DNA of 64,000 bases from Candidatus Fermentimicrarchaeum limneticum (GTDB lineage Archaea > Micrarchaeota > Micrarchaeia > Burarchaeales > Fermentimicrarchaeaceae): contig CP058998.1 in NCBI GenBank assembly GCA_013426015.1, positions 372,001-436,000 on the forward strand. The letters run 5' to 3'. Below the pieces are notes generated by a model. The model made no database searches. It was not told the DNA's origin and was given only the letters and a program-made list of their open reading frames with translations. This document shows positions 7,470 to 16,522 of this stretch, piece after piece. Each line of letters begins with the position of its first letter. Position 1 is the first letter of the stretch. The translations under genes were made by a program, and so were the position numbers.

Positions 7470-10167
7470 CCTCATCACCCTGCTCATGCTCGTTTCTGTA
7501 GCTTCCGCCTCGTATGTCTGTTCCCGCACAGCGATAACCGACACCTACTGCAACGATGATGGAAGCAGGACTGCGGTGCTGTATTCATACCAGCCCAACG
7601 TGTTGACCGAAGGCGGGTGGCAGCCCTTCGAGGATGTAGCCTCGCTGGAATACAGGGACGACCACTTCGAACTATCTTACAACGGGCAGACCGTAAGGAT
7701 AGACCTGTTCGCGGTGGTGGACGGGAAGGAAACCGCAACCAAAGATACGGAGCTTATGGTAGAGCCTGTAATAATAAAGCAGCGCGGGGGATTCGAGTAC
7801 GGGGTTATCTTAGATAACGCGGATAAGGTGGAAGCGCTCGGTTTTAGGATAGGCGGGGACGAGATAAAGGGGATTGTGTACGACTTCTCCGATACTGTCA
7901 CGGACAAGACTTCTTTGGAGATGCTGGACTCAAAGACTGCGTTGGTTAGGAACATCAATGCAACCAAACAGCTTACGATAGACCCGCTCATCATATTGAA
8001 CGAAAGCAATTCTGGCAACCTTGCGGACACATTCGTCAATGGGAGTGCAACTACAACAAACTATGGGACACTGACTTCGATGCAGGTTGCGTATGTCACT
8101 ACTGCAAGCAGAATATTCATGCTTTGGGATGTTCCCACAGGTTCTACCTTTACAACCGTGACCAACGCCCAACTCATCCTGAACGCAAGCACAGTCGGGG
8201 GGGCGGTTTCGCACCAGTGCTACAACACCTCAAACGCATGGACTGAGACTGGGCTTACTTGGGACACCCAGCCATCTGCAAACACTCTGCAATCCGCAAC
8301 GACACTCGCTGGTGTTGGAGTGTATAACTGGACTGTGACCGATGCGGTTAATGCCTGCATGAAACAGGCGAACACGAATTGCAGCCTGATGGTGAAACTT
8401 ACGACTGAAAGCGGGAGTCAAGCCAATTATTTCTACACGAAGGAGAATGCCCTCGTTACCGCAAGACCGCAGTTGAATATCACATACACGAACTCATATA
8501 CCTTCCCTGAAACTGGATTGGTCGGATACTGGAAGTTTGATGAGGGGATAGGGAGTAATACGGTTGATAGTTCTGGGAGCGAGAACTCAGGGACAATTTC
8601 AGGTGCATCTTGGACGACAAGCAAATACAGGATGAACAGCACATTGAACTATGACGGGGTGAACCAACAGGTTTCAGGTTCGTTCTCACCAACAACAACT
8701 ACCATGAACTTCACAGTTTCGGGGTGGATTTATCCAACATCCCAAACAGGCGTTATTTTTGGACTGTATAATGCTTCTACCAGTTGGGTAATTTATCTGA
8801 ATACTGGCAGGGATTTGAGTGTATATAATGGGAGCGTAGATATATTTAGTAAGTGGTTCTATCCTCCACTCTATACATGGACACACATTGCTATCGTGTA
8901 TGACGGTTCTTATATTTCGGGTTATGAGAACGGAGTTTTGATTGGTTCTACTGCATTTTCAACACTTAAAACTCCAACTACCCCGACTTTCTACTTAGGA
9001 ACAACACCCACTTTTACAACAGATTATACTGGCACAATAGACGAGGTTAAAATTTGGAACAGGACTCTCTCTGCTTCGGAAGTGATGTCGGAATACCTGA
9101 AGAACGGATGCCTCTACAGCATGAACATCTCCTGCTTCAACGAAAGTTCGACCTCGCAGCAGATATACTATGACCTCATCCTGTCGAACACAACCGCATC
9201 GCAGACCTTTGATGATATGTGGAACTGGACTTCAAACCAATACTGCAATGGAAGCACTCCGATGAACTCTGTGACCGCAAGCATTTCAAACGACAGCTTC
9301 TACTCGCCGAGGAATTACTATGTCGGTACTGCATCTTCCCCGAATGTGATGGCTTACCTGCTTCCCTTGAATGACCCATATCCAATCCTAAGCAACATAC
9401 AAATCATTTCCTCCTCCGGCTATGCAATCCAGAATGCGCTTGTGACGGTCCAGAAACAGATAAGCGGGACATGGGTGACGATAGCGCAGAAATATACTGA
9501 CGCAACAGGGGTAGCCGGGTTCAACCTCGATTACCAGACGCAGTATCTCCTTGTTGTGAATGCGACAGGATACCCCGTAGCATACTGGCCCGTCACGCCG
9601 ACATCGCAAACATACCAGATTTTCCTCACTCCGTCGGCACAGACCGGGCTCTCCCAGATTTTCTCGCAAATTTCGTCAGGCTGCATGGTGGACAACTCAT
9701 CATATCCGACAAGCGTGAACATAAGCTGTTCCGCCAATGATTCGAGCGGGCAGCTCCAGTCGGTCAACCTATTTGTCCGCTCGCTCGGGACATACGGAAG
9801 TGCCACAATCTGCGATGTGGATGACGATACCGCGAACTTCACGCTCAACTGCACTGTAAGCAGTCCGATGAACCAGACAGTGACATACACCCTGATTGGC
9901 CATACCTCATCAACATACGGGGTCTTGATTCAGGGTTCATTCAATTTTGGGAGCCAAGCGGTGTACAACAACGGCCTGTTCCCGGCATTCCTGCTCAGCC
10001 TTGCGCTGGGTCTGCTCGGGGTATTCATCAATCCATCCTTAGGAATCGCCTTATTTGGTTCAGGCTGGCTTCTCTCGGCTATAATGGGGCTGATATACAT
10101 ACCACCAATAGGAATCGGGGCCTTGATAGTGATTTGCGGGCTGTTAATCTACGTATTGAGGACGTGA
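7450..10167 (+). CDS. DNRLRE/LamG-domain surface adhesin, 905 aa
   Basis: A signal peptide (residues 1-20, ending ASASYVC) is followed by a beta-rich N-terminal region. Residues about 180-345 look like a DNRLRE (CBM96-like) domain (ADTFVNGSATTTNYG, WDTQPS). Residues about 350-560 form a LamG/concanavalin-like domain (GLVGYWKFDEG, VSGWIYPT, TGTIDEVKIWNRTLSASE). A CarboxypepD_reg-like beta-sandwich follows near 650-725 (NALVTVQK, TDATGVAGF). Three C-terminal membrane helices anchor it. Many N-x-S/T sequons suggest glycosylation outside the cell. LamG-domain surface proteins are known in spindle-shaped viruses such as PAV1, so a host-attachment role is likely. Confidence 0.85.
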   Translation: MSNIANSLITLLMLVSVASASYVCSRTAITDTYCNDDGSRTAVLYSYQPNVLTEGGWQPFEDVASLEYRDDHFELSYNGQTVRIDLFAVVDGKETATKDTELMVEPVIIKQRGGFEYGVILDNADKVEALGFRIGGDEIKGIVYDFSDTVTDKTSLEMLDSKTALVRNINATKQLTIDPLIILNESNSGNLADTFVNGSATTTNYGTLTSMQVAYVTTASRIFMLWDVPTGSTFTTVTNAQLILNASTVGGAVSHQCYNTSNAWTETGLTWDTQPSANTLQSATTLAGVGVYNWTVTDAVNACMKQANTNCSLMVKLTTESGSQANYFYTKENALVTARPQLNITYTNSYTFPETGLVGYWKFDEGIGSNTVDSSGSENSGTISGASWTTSKYRMNSTLNYDGVNQQVSGSFSPTTTTMNFTVSGWIYPTSQTGVIFGLYNASTSWVIYLNTGRDLSVYNGSVDIFSKWFYPPLYTWTHIAIVYDGSYISGYENGVLIGSTAFSTLKTPTTPTFYLGTTPTFTTDYTGTIDEVKIWNRTLSASEVMSEYLKNGCLYSMNISCFNESSTSQQIYYDLILSNTTASQTFDDMWNWTSNQYCNGSTPMNSVTASISNDSFYSPRNYYVGTASSPNVMAYLLPLNDPYPILSNIQIISSSGYAIQNALVTVQKQISGTWVTIAQKYTDATGVAGFNLDYQTQYLLVVNATGYPVAYWPVTPTSQTYQIFLTPSAQTGLSQIFSQISSGCMVDNSSYPTSVNISCSANDSSGQLQSVNLFVRSLGTYGSATICDVDDDTANFTLNCTVSSPMNQTVTYTLIGHTSSTYGVLIQGSFNFGSQAVYNNGLFPAFLLSLALGLLGVFINPSLGIALFGSGWLLSAIMGLIYIPPIGIGALIVICGLLIYVLRT

Positions 10168-10171
10168 GAAC

Positions 10172-10615
10172 ATGGCGGATATTCGGGGGCTCATTTATGC
10201 GGTGATTCTGGGGGGGTTCGTGCTGCTCCTCGCCTTAGAGACGCTCATAAGCTCGATGCAGGCGACCTACTCGCCTAACATCACACCCGGCAACCAGTCG
10301 CAGAACCTCACATTCACCAACCAGATAGAAAATTTAAATTCCACTATCATCAGCACCCAGAGTTCGATGCAGAACCAGACCGGGATCAGCAGCAATCCTT
10401 ATGATATGCTGTCCTCAACCGGCAATGCAGTCTGGGGGACCGTGCAGTTGCTGTTCAGCATAACCGGCCTGTACCTTGCGATAACGGCGGACATAATCAG
10501 CGCCTTCAACATCGGGGGCGTGCCGGTCGGCTGGATATCCTTCGGGGTTATGATGCTGGTGACATTTAATGTAGCCATAGACTTGATAAGTGCATGGCTC
10601 AAATACAGGTTGTGA
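10172..10615 (+). CDS. Membrane protein with glycosylation sequons, 147 aa
   Basis: Hydrophobic helix at residues 7-26; an Asn/Gln/Ser-rich exposed loop with several N-x-T/S sites (about 30-80); then two helices (about 88-110 and 120-140). Starts five bases after the adhesin stop. Probably a virion membrane component. Confidence 0.7.
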   Translation: MADIRGLIYAVILGGFVLLLALETLISSMQATYSPNITPGNQSQNLTFTNQIENLNSTIISTQSSMQNQTGISSNPYDMLSSTGNAVWGTVQLLFSITGLYLAITADIISAFNIGGVPVGWISFGVMMLVTFNVAIDLISAWLKYRL

Positions 10616-10616
10616 T

Positions 10617-10907
10617 ATGACGTACCCAAACCTGACAAATGTGACAAGCATCGAAGGCTTGGCGAGCTACGACAATGCGGTCACGGGCGGGTATTACGCC
10701 CCCATGGTTGTGTTCAGTATTTTCATAATCGTGCTGGGAATCACCGCCGCGTACCTGAAGAACAAATCGATTGTGGTCGCGTCGTTCTTCTCCACGATGT
10801 CCGCGATATTCCTGTGGCTCCTTGGGCTTCTCGCATGGACATACCTCGCGGTTTGCGTGGTGGTGCTCATCGCATCCTCCATACTGCTCATACGGGAATC
10901 CGGGTAG
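10617..10907 (+). CDS. Small membrane protein, 96 aa
   Basis: Start chosen at ATG 10617, directly after the preceding stop, rather than an internal ATG in the upstream gene. A short polar N-terminus is followed by three helices (about residues 30-48, 53-70, 73-92). Last gene before promoter class A at 10919. Confidence 0.65.
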   Translation: MTYPNLTNVTSIEGLASYDNAVTGGYYAPMVVFSIFIIVLGITAAYLKNKSIVVASFFSTMSAIFLWLLGLLAWTYLAVCVVVLIASSILLIRESG

Positions 10908-10918
10908 CTTTCGCCCCT

Positions 10919-10953
10919 CGCCCCGATACTTTTTAATAGCGCCTGAGTAATAT
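10919..10953 (+). promoter_or_regulatory. Promoter class A, upstream of the capsid-candidate gene
   Basis: Same 23 bases as 2343-2365, then AGTAATAT at 10946. Expected transcription start is near 10955-10960, about 100 bases ahead of the 97-aa gene. Copy-2 instance 36908-36942. Confidence 0.7.
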
Positions 10954-10956
10954 ATA

Positions 10957-10981
10957 CTGAACGTGAGAATTGCACGTTCAG
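10957..10981 (+). promoter_or_regulatory. Hairpin at the predicted 5' end of the capsid-candidate mRNA
   Basis: Perfect 9-bp stem CTGAACGTG / CACGTTCAG with a 7-base loop, right where transcription from the class A promoter should begin. A 5' hairpin could stabilise an abundant message. Copy-2 instance 36946-36970. Confidence 0.6.
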
Positions 10982-11061
10982 CTCATTTTGAGGATTGCCG
11001 AGGAGGGGCTGCCAATACCCAAACTACCAAGGGGTTAAAATCCCATAAGGAGGCTGGGTAA

Positions 11062-11355
11062 ATGGCAGGACTTGCAGACATGAGGGCCTACATAATGCTC
11101 GTAGGATACATAGGGATTTTCGGTGCGATAATCCTCTATGTTCTATCCTCGACTCAGACATCAATCGGCTCAGACCTGACCGCACAGATGAACTATGCGT
11201 TCGGCAACGCAACTGCAGCAATCATGACATTCTTCCTGTGGATGGGAATAATAGTCGTGATAATCTGCGCGGGTATCGTCCTCTCTACGCTTGTGGGCGA
11301 CTTCATAGGCGGAGGCGGAGGCGGAGGCAGAGGCAGAGGCAGACGCAAAAAGTAG
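11062..11355 (+). CDS. Candidate major capsid protein, two-helix type, 97 aa
   Basis: Strong AAGGAGG ribosome-binding site at 11046-11052. Two long hydrophobic helices (about residues 10-30 and 53-78) are separated by a polar loop with an N-x-T site, followed by a Gly run and a basic Gly/Arg/Lys tail (GRGRGRRKK). This plan matches small alpha-helical capsid proteins of spindle-shaped viruses (VP1/VP3-like). It has its own promoter and a leader hairpin, as expected for a highly made protein. Assignment rests on architecture, size and context, not on a sequence match. Confidence 0.55.
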   Translation: MAGLADMRAYIMLVGYIGIFGAIILYVLSSTQTSIGSDLTAQMNYAFGNATAAIMTFFLWMGIIVVIICAGIVLSTLVGDFIGGGGGGGRGRGRRKK

Positions 11356-11411
11356 ACAACGGCTACCAATCAACAGGGGGTTCGCGTGGGGGGCAACACA
11401 CCCCCACCCTC

Positions 11412-11430
11412 AAAATATTCACTTATATAA
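11412..11430 (+). promoter_or_regulatory. Promoter class B, first site
   Basis: AAAATATTCACTTATATAA, containing the TATA box, is identical over 19 bases to 17289-17307. It lies about 40 bases before the 103-aa membrane protein gene. Copy-2 instance 37401-37419. Confidence 0.7.
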
Positions 11431-11468
11431 GACAGTTATAATATCATATATGGCAGCAGGAACCCAAG

Positions 11469-11780
11469 ATGCCAGCCTTCGAAATCGCAGTCATGCTCCT
11501 TGTGTCGTCATTGCCCTTCCTCTTCGCATACATCGCATTCCATCTCTGGAATAGGTACACCGCCCTTGGGATATTCTTCCTCCTCCTTGCCCTCGGGTTC
11601 ATAATGGTGTCATTCGGAATCGCCATGCAGTTTGCGGATTCCAACCAGTATCCCGCCCTCACGAGCCTGTTCGCCAGTCTCATATACGTCATGGTCACAG
11701 TCATCATCTTTACGATAGGGGCGTTCATGTTCGACGTGCTCCCGCTGATGCTAAAAAGGTTTTTCGGTGGAAAGGCTTGA
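11469..11780 (+). CDS. Four-helix membrane protein, 103 aa
   Basis: Four hydrophobic segments (about residues 6-26, 31-50, 63-82, 80-95) fill nearly the whole protein, with a basic C-terminus (KRFFGGKA). Driven by promoter class B. Probably a virion membrane or assembly protein. Confidence 0.7.
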   Translation: MPAFEIAVMLLVSSLPFLFAYIAFHLWNRYTALGIFFLLLALGFIMVSFGIAMQFADSNQYPALTSLFASLIYVMVTVIIFTIGAFMFDVLPLMLKRFFGGKA

Positions 11781-11917
11781 TTGACATCTGCACGGTCTGC
11801 GGAAGGCAGGCTGAAATAAGATACCTGAAATCATGCATGGACGGATGGACGATGCTGTGCAGTACGGAATGCAAGAAGGAATGGGATGGAAACAATGGTA
11901 ACGCGGATAAGGATTGA
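11777..11917 (+). CDS. Small zinc-finger protein, 46 aa
   Basis: Overlaps the previous stop and probably starts at TTG 11777. Contains CTVCGR and, 20 residues on, C-S-T-E-C, a four-Cys zinc site, then an acidic tail. Function unknown. It is too short for ordinary gene callers. Confidence 0.5.
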   Translation: MIDICTVCGRQAEIRYLKSCMDGWTMLCSTECKKEWDGNNGNADKD

Positions 11918-11955
11918 TATGGGGCAATACGCCCCGGAAATGAGGTGATTAAAAG

Positions 11956-12567
11956 ATGGAAGGATGGAAGAAATATGGAATAGCGGCAATGTGCCTGGTG
12001 TTGCTCGGGGTCGCTGCGTATGTCGCAGTATTGCCGACAGCATATCAGGCAGGAGCAGTAGTGGCTGACAAGGTAGTGTACAGCGAAGACGGGTCAGTGG
12101 AACTGGCGAGCAAGTCGCCGGATGCCCTGCAATACACGGGAGTCCTTTGCGTCGGGGCGAGGCTGGACGGGATTTACTACGACTACGGGTGCAGGCACAA
12201 CATCATAACCAGCAAGGGCAGGAATATGCTGGCATGGAGCGTTGAGGGCAACGGGACTGCGTTAGTCCTGAACAAGCTCGGGGTCGGCAACTCATCGGCG
12301 GGGCAGGTGGCAGCGGACACGGACTTGGCAAACCTATATACGAACTGCGGACTCAGCATAGCGACGGTAACGCCATACAGCCCGGGCGTAGGCAACTGGT
12401 CGGTGAACAACGTATTCACATCGACCTGCACAAACATAGTCGCCAACACAACGGGGATATACAACACCACGACCGCAGGCAACCTGTTCGCAGAGGCAAA
12501 CTACACATCAGTGACTTTGAACATCAACGACCAATTAAACTTAACATACAATATGTGGGTGCAGTAG
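11956..12567 (+). CDS. Signal-anchored, glycosylation-rich virion protein, 203 aa
   Basis: GAGGTGA ribosome-binding site upstream. N-terminal membrane anchor (about residues 8-30) after a short basic start, then an all-beta-like extracellular domain rich in Asn, Thr and Gly with many N-x-T/S sites and four cysteines. The C-terminal half resembles tail- or fibre-type proteins. Probably co-transcribed with the large fibre gene that follows. Confidence 0.65.
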   Translation: MEGWKKYGIAAMCLVLLGVAAYVAVLPTAYQAGAVVADKVVYSEDGSVELASKSPDALQYTGVLCVGARLDGIYYDYGCRHNIITSKGRNMLAWSVEGNGTALVLNKLGVGNSSAGQVAADTDLANLYTNCGLSIATVTPYSPGVGNWSVNNVFTSTCTNIVANTTGIYNTTTAGNLFAEANYTSVTLNINDQLNLTYNMWVQ

Positions 12568-12583
12568 GGACGCCCATCTGTGG

Positions 12584-15500
12584 GTGTTCCACTTGAGAAT
12601 AAACTGGGAGGTCATCGGATGGACACTGCTCGTTCTGCTATTCCTAATCAGTTCTGCGAAGGCGGAGGGCATTCCAATCCAAGCATCCCCAACCATCGAC
12701 ATCATCTCGCAGACCTACATAGACAGTTACCTGACTTGGAGTTTTAAGCCAATAGACAACAAGACATGGAGGGCGGGCTTCACAGTAGACCCTGCATTAT
12801 GGAGCAATGCGAAGGACTGCCTCGCCCAGCCTGCAGCCTCAAAGGCGGCCTGCTTTACCAACCTGTGCAATGCTGCAGCATCCCTCAGCCCCAACGAGAG
12901 CGTCAGGCTCGGGCTTAACTGCTCCAATTCCACAGACATAACCAAGCTGACGGCTGACTTCGGGAACATGGGCAGCTATCCCCTTACAGCAGTCACGAAG
13001 GACATCCAGTTCTCCAAATTCATAATAGACCTCACCAACGGCAACGGCTCGTTCACAATCTCATTCCCAAACGGCTTTAAAGTCGGGGAGAGCGCAAAAT
13101 TCGGGTTCGGCTCGACGATTATCAACACCTCGACGACTGCGTATGCTATTGCCATGTACGGATCGCAAACCCACACATTCTACGCATCTGGGCTATTCTG
13201 GAACTGGTATGTCAACGGGACGAACATAAGCTACAGCTGCAGTGTAGATGGGATTAGTTTTGTCAACCGGACTGCTGTAAGACCATGCAATACTGCGGAT
13301 TGTTTTGGTGGAAATTTTGCGGTCTGGTATAACGGGACGTATGTGAGCTATGCATACAGCGATAGGAGTACGCAGAATACCCCTATGTTTTACAGGAGGG
13401 GAATTCCGAACTCCGACTGCTCGATAACGTGGAGTGCTGCGGAGCAGACCGCCATTTCTGCGACTGCGACCAGAACTTACAGGTATCCAAGCTTGGCTAT
13501 TGACGACCAGGGTTACCCCTGGATAGCTTACGTAAACAACACAGCGGACACTACCGTTTATCCATTCATCACGAAATCATCAACGAATGATGGGACTTGG
13601 ACAACCGCAAGCGGGTTCGCATACCAGTTAAACTACACTTCCAGTCTTTCTTATATCGCTTCGGCAGTTCCCCTGACAGCAGGAAAGATTCTCGCTGCAT
13701 ATTGCACAGGTTCGGGAAGGTTGTACATTAGAAGCTGGACTGGGGCTGCTTGGAACAGCGTCGTGAACTCGTCAAGCACCTGCGCGTCAGCGAATATGCA
13801 TGATGTTGTCGCAGAGGGGGATAACGCACATTTCGTATTCCTAAGCAGTTCAGCCATAAAATACCTCAACTACACCTACACCACGAACCTAAGGAGTTCC
13901 GAGACAACCTTGGTTACCGGAGGCTTGACCACCACCACCCACCCCTACCTGACATACAACGGGACAGGGACTTTGTATATGTTTTACAGCAAGGTCACGA
14001 GTCAGGTGGGGACTATCAACTACACGACTAAGACAAAGGCAAACGTTTGGAGCGGTAGAACCTTCTGGTTCACGCTTAACAACCTTACCAATACTGCGGA
14101 CTATATGGCTCCATTCTACCAGAATTATAATAATTATATCGGATTAATGGCTATGCAGAACTACACCCCGTCCCTGTTCAACATAACGTTCAGCTTCCTG
14201 AATTACTCAACTGCGGCAGGGTTGTTGAACCATGCAAACGTCTCGAGTTACATTACTTACGGGGAATCCGCCAGTGTTCTGATGAAACGGGTTCGGTTCG
14301 CAAGCGATTACGCAACCTACGGGCAGAACATAGCAAAGCAGTCCAAGTTCATGCGGGTCAAGTCCGACTTCCTGGCTTACGTGGAGAACATAGGGAAGTC
14401 GGCGGCATTCCAGAAATTAGCCAGCGACTTCGCAACTTATGGGGAAGGGCTGGTAAGAACGCTCCTGTTCCCGAGAATATCCTACGGCTATGTAACCTAT
14501 GGGGAATCAATAACAAAGCTGTCGAAATTCAGCAGGACTGCGACGGACAACGCAACTTATTACCAGTCAATAGACCGCAGGGCAAAGTTGTCAAAGACAT
14601 TGACCGACTTCGCGGCATACGGGGAGAACGTATTGAAGTCCGCAATCTTCGGCAGGATGTCAGCCGATTTCGCGACCTATGGACAGAATGCAGTAAAGTT
14701 ATCAGAGTTCTCCAGAACCGCAGCCGACTTCGCAACGTATTACGAGCAAGTGACAAAGCAATCCGCATTCTCCCGAGTCCTGAGCGACTATGCAACCTAC
14801 TACGAGAATATTCTTGGGGAGTTCATATCCACAGCAGCATATGTCAACAACATAACGGTATCGAACTTCATAACCTACTATGAGTCAGCCAGCAGGACGG
14901 CGATATTCACAAGGGGGCTGAGCGACTCGGTTGCATACGGAGAATGGGTAGCCAAGAACTCGGTCTTCACAAAACTGGCGGCTGACTTCGCGGCATACGG
15001 GGAGAATCTCATTCGCCAGATAAGGATAAGCATAACCGCAACCGACTCGGTGATATATAAAGAATTGATAAACCAGTGGAGGAAGATCTCGCTCATCGTA
15101 AGCAGCTATGCAAGCTTCGGCGATTCTGCAAACAGGATAAGGAGTGTTTCAACCATACTGTTCAGCTGGCTTGATTTCGGGGAGTCCAGCAGCGCCGAGA
15201 TAAAGGTCACTGCAGCCAACGTCACATTCGGGCAGGGAGGGGTGGTTTTCACTTGCAACGCGACTTCGCAATCCGACCTTAAAAATGCGAGCCTGTGGAT
15301 AACCCTGAACAATACATGGGCGCTGTACGCGACAAACGAGGTTTCAGGGATTTCCAACCAGACGAATTTCACCATACCATTGGCGGACGGGATATATGTC
15401 TGGAACTGCGAATGGTGCACCGCGTCGGCCTGTGCCTTCTCGCCGCATAACCAGACATTGCAGCTGAATGATCCGCCGTTATCGCAATTCTTAAGTATAA

Positions 15501-15904
15501 TTGGGGCTGTTCTCACAGCCGGAGGTGATTGGTCTATGATAAGTGTGATTGTAACGGGATTGATGGTGTGTGTGTTCGTATACCTTAGCGTGCATCAGGA
15601 AGATCCAGCATGGAAGCTCGGCTATCTGCTTATGGCTATTATCATGATGTCCGTGGCAATAGTGCTTGCAATAGAAGTGTTATCCACGTCTGAAGTGAGG
15701 ATAACGAGCTCCTCCTTCGACGCATCAACAAATACAGTGAGCTTCACTTGGGGCAGTGTCGTAAACACCACGTCACAAAAGAACTTGCTCGCCTCCATGC
15801 TCAATCCGATATACTGGGTCCTTTACTTGATAATTGCCATTGCGTTGGTCGGGGTAATCCTCGGAGTGGCGGATTACATAGGAAAAGGGAGGAAAAGGGG
15901 ATGA
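12584..15904 (+). CDS. Giant fibre protein with ~25-residue repeats, 1106 aa
   Basis: Starts at GTG 12584 (TTG 12593 is possible). Signal peptide within residues 1-28. Residues about 200-500 look like a BNR/beta-propeller region (YPSLAIDDQGYPWIAYV). From about 550 to 870 there are about 13-14 repeats of roughly 25 residues, with core (S/A)DFATYGE(N/S) followed by a basic/hydrophobic linker with KxSxFxR. After that come a beta domain with Cys pairs (CEWCTASAC) and three C-terminal membrane helices ending in GKGRKRG. Many sequons. Likely a surface spike or tail fibre anchored in the virion membrane. Confidence 0.8.
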   Translation: MFHLRINWEVIGWTLLVLLFLISSAKAEGIPIQASPTIDIISQTYIDSYLTWSFKPIDNKTWRAGFTVDPALWSNAKDCLAQPAASKAACFTNLCNAAASLSPNESVRLGLNCSNSTDITKLTADFGNMGSYPLTAVTKDIQFSKFIIDLTNGNGSFTISFPNGFKVGESAKFGFGSTIINTSTTAYAIAMYGSQTHTFYASGLFWNWYVNGTNISYSCSVDGISFVNRTAVRPCNTADCFGGNFAVWYNGTYVSYAYSDRSTQNTPMFYRRGIPNSDCSITWSAAEQTAISATATRTYRYPSLAIDDQGYPWIAYVNNTADTTVYPFITKSSTNDGTWTTASGFAYQLNYTSSLSYIASAVPLTAGKILAAYCTGSGRLYIRSWTGAAWNSVVNSSSTCASANMHDVVAEGDNAHFVFLSSSAIKYLNYTYTTNLRSSETTLVTGGLTTTTHPYLTYNGTGTLYMFYSKVTSQVGTINYTTKTKANVWSGRTFWFTLNNLTNTADYMAPFYQNYNNYIGLMAMQNYTPSLFNITFSFLNYSTAAGLLNHANVSSYITYGESASVLMKRVRFASDYATYGQNIAKQSKFMRVKSDFLAYVENIGKSAAFQKLASDFATYGEGLVRTLLFPRISYGYVTYGESITKLSKFSRTATDNATYYQSIDRRAKLSKTLTDFAAYGENVLKSAIFGRMSADFATYGQNAVKLSEFSRTAADFATYYEQVTKQSAFSRVLSDYATYYENILGEFISTAAYVNNITVSNFITYYESASRTAIFTRGLSDSVAYGEWVAKNSVFTKLAADFAAYGENLIRQIRISITATDSVIYKELINQWRKISLIVSSYASFGDSANRIRSVSTILFSWLDFGESSSAEIKVTAANVTFGQGGVVFTCNATSQSDLKNASLWITLNNTWALYATNEVSGISNQTNFTIPLADGIYVWNCEWCTASACAFSPHNQTLQLNDPPLSQFLSIIGAVLTAGGDWSMISVIVTGLMVCVFVYLSVHQEDPAWKLGYLLMAIIMMSVAIVLAIEVLSTSEVRITSSSFDASTNTVSFTWGSVVNTTSQKNLLASMLNPIYWVLYLIIAIALVGVILGVADYIGKGRKRG
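14246..15200 (+). repeat. Degenerate protein-coding repeats (~75 bases each) in the fibre gene
   Basis: Recurring codons for DFATYGEN-like cores spaced about 66-78 bases apart. DNA identity between units is modest, so the repeat is conserved at the protein level. Copy-2 instance 40235-41189. Confidence 0.75.
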
Positions 15905-15926
15905 TTTGACATATAAAGGAGTCAAG

Positions 15927-16175
15927 ATGTGGGTAGCTCCTGAATTCCAGAAGTATGTGGATAGGGTCCATGATAGGCTCATAAAGGAAGGAATCAAGCT
16001 CAGCAAGGAGGAGGTTACCCGGCTCATACCTATTATGCAGGAGAACAATGGGAATGGCAGACAGACAATCGTGGTAGTCAAGGAATCGAAGCTGCGGAGC
16101 ATGAGAAAAACACATGAAGTCGAAGAGGAACTGTATGGGGTATTGGAAATCCCGGAGATGAGATTACGCAAATAG
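15927..16175 (+). CDS. Small, probably DNA-binding protein, 82 aa
   Basis: Start chosen at ATG 15927 because AAAGGAG lies at the right distance; a TTG at 15906 is less likely. The segment APEFQKYVDRVHDRLIKEG, then LSKEEVTRLIP, resembles ribbon-helix-helix-like small archaeal proteins. Basic C-terminus. It follows the fibre gene by about 20 bases. Function unproven. Confidence 0.55.
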   Translation: MWVAPEFQKYVDRVHDRLIKEGIKLSKEEVTRLIPIMQENNGNGRQTIVVVKESKLRSMRKTHEVEEELYGVLEIPEMRLRK

Positions 16176-16231
16176 CAGGAAGGGAGATAAGGAATCCGCT
16201 GAAGGAATACTTCATAGACAGGTTCAACGAG

Positions 16232-16522
16232 ATGTCCCCAGGGGAACAGGCCTGGTATCAATTCGCACTAAGCGTCGGGCTTGTTTTCCTGATTGCGGTG
16301 TTCCTTTGGACTGCGGTAGACGGTGCCAGCAAGGCACGCCAGGTGAGCCAGTTCCTGAGTACCGCAGCCGTCAACTTCTCGAAGCCGTATGTCCTATGTG
16401 ACAACTTCATGGGCTTCCAATTCCCGGCACCGCTGAATTGCTCATGCTCGAATCAGACCTTGCTTCAGGTTTCGGAAACAGCTTCAACAAATCTTTCCAG
16501 TTTAGTTGTATATAAATCATAG
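16232..16522 (+). CDS. Membrane-anchored small protein, 96 aa
   Basis: ATG 16232 is the first standard start; the frame continues upstream as an amphipathic segment (NPLKEYFIDRFNE), so a non-ATG start near 16172 is possible. One membrane helix (about residues 10-30), then an exterior region with Cys pairs and sequons. Its last 115 bases overlap the 3' end of the opposing recombinase gene. Confidence 0.55.
   Translation: MSPGEQAWYQFALSVGLVFLIAVFLWTAVDGASKARQVSQFLSTAAVNFSKPYVLCDNFMGFQFPAPLNCSCSNQTLLQVSETASTNLSSLVVYKS

Noticed and set aside
11919-11948. Nine-codon leader peptide with a GGGGC/GCCCC hairpin
   Set aside because: Too short to judge, no regulatory codons, and it may only be the untranslated leader of the 203-aa gene.
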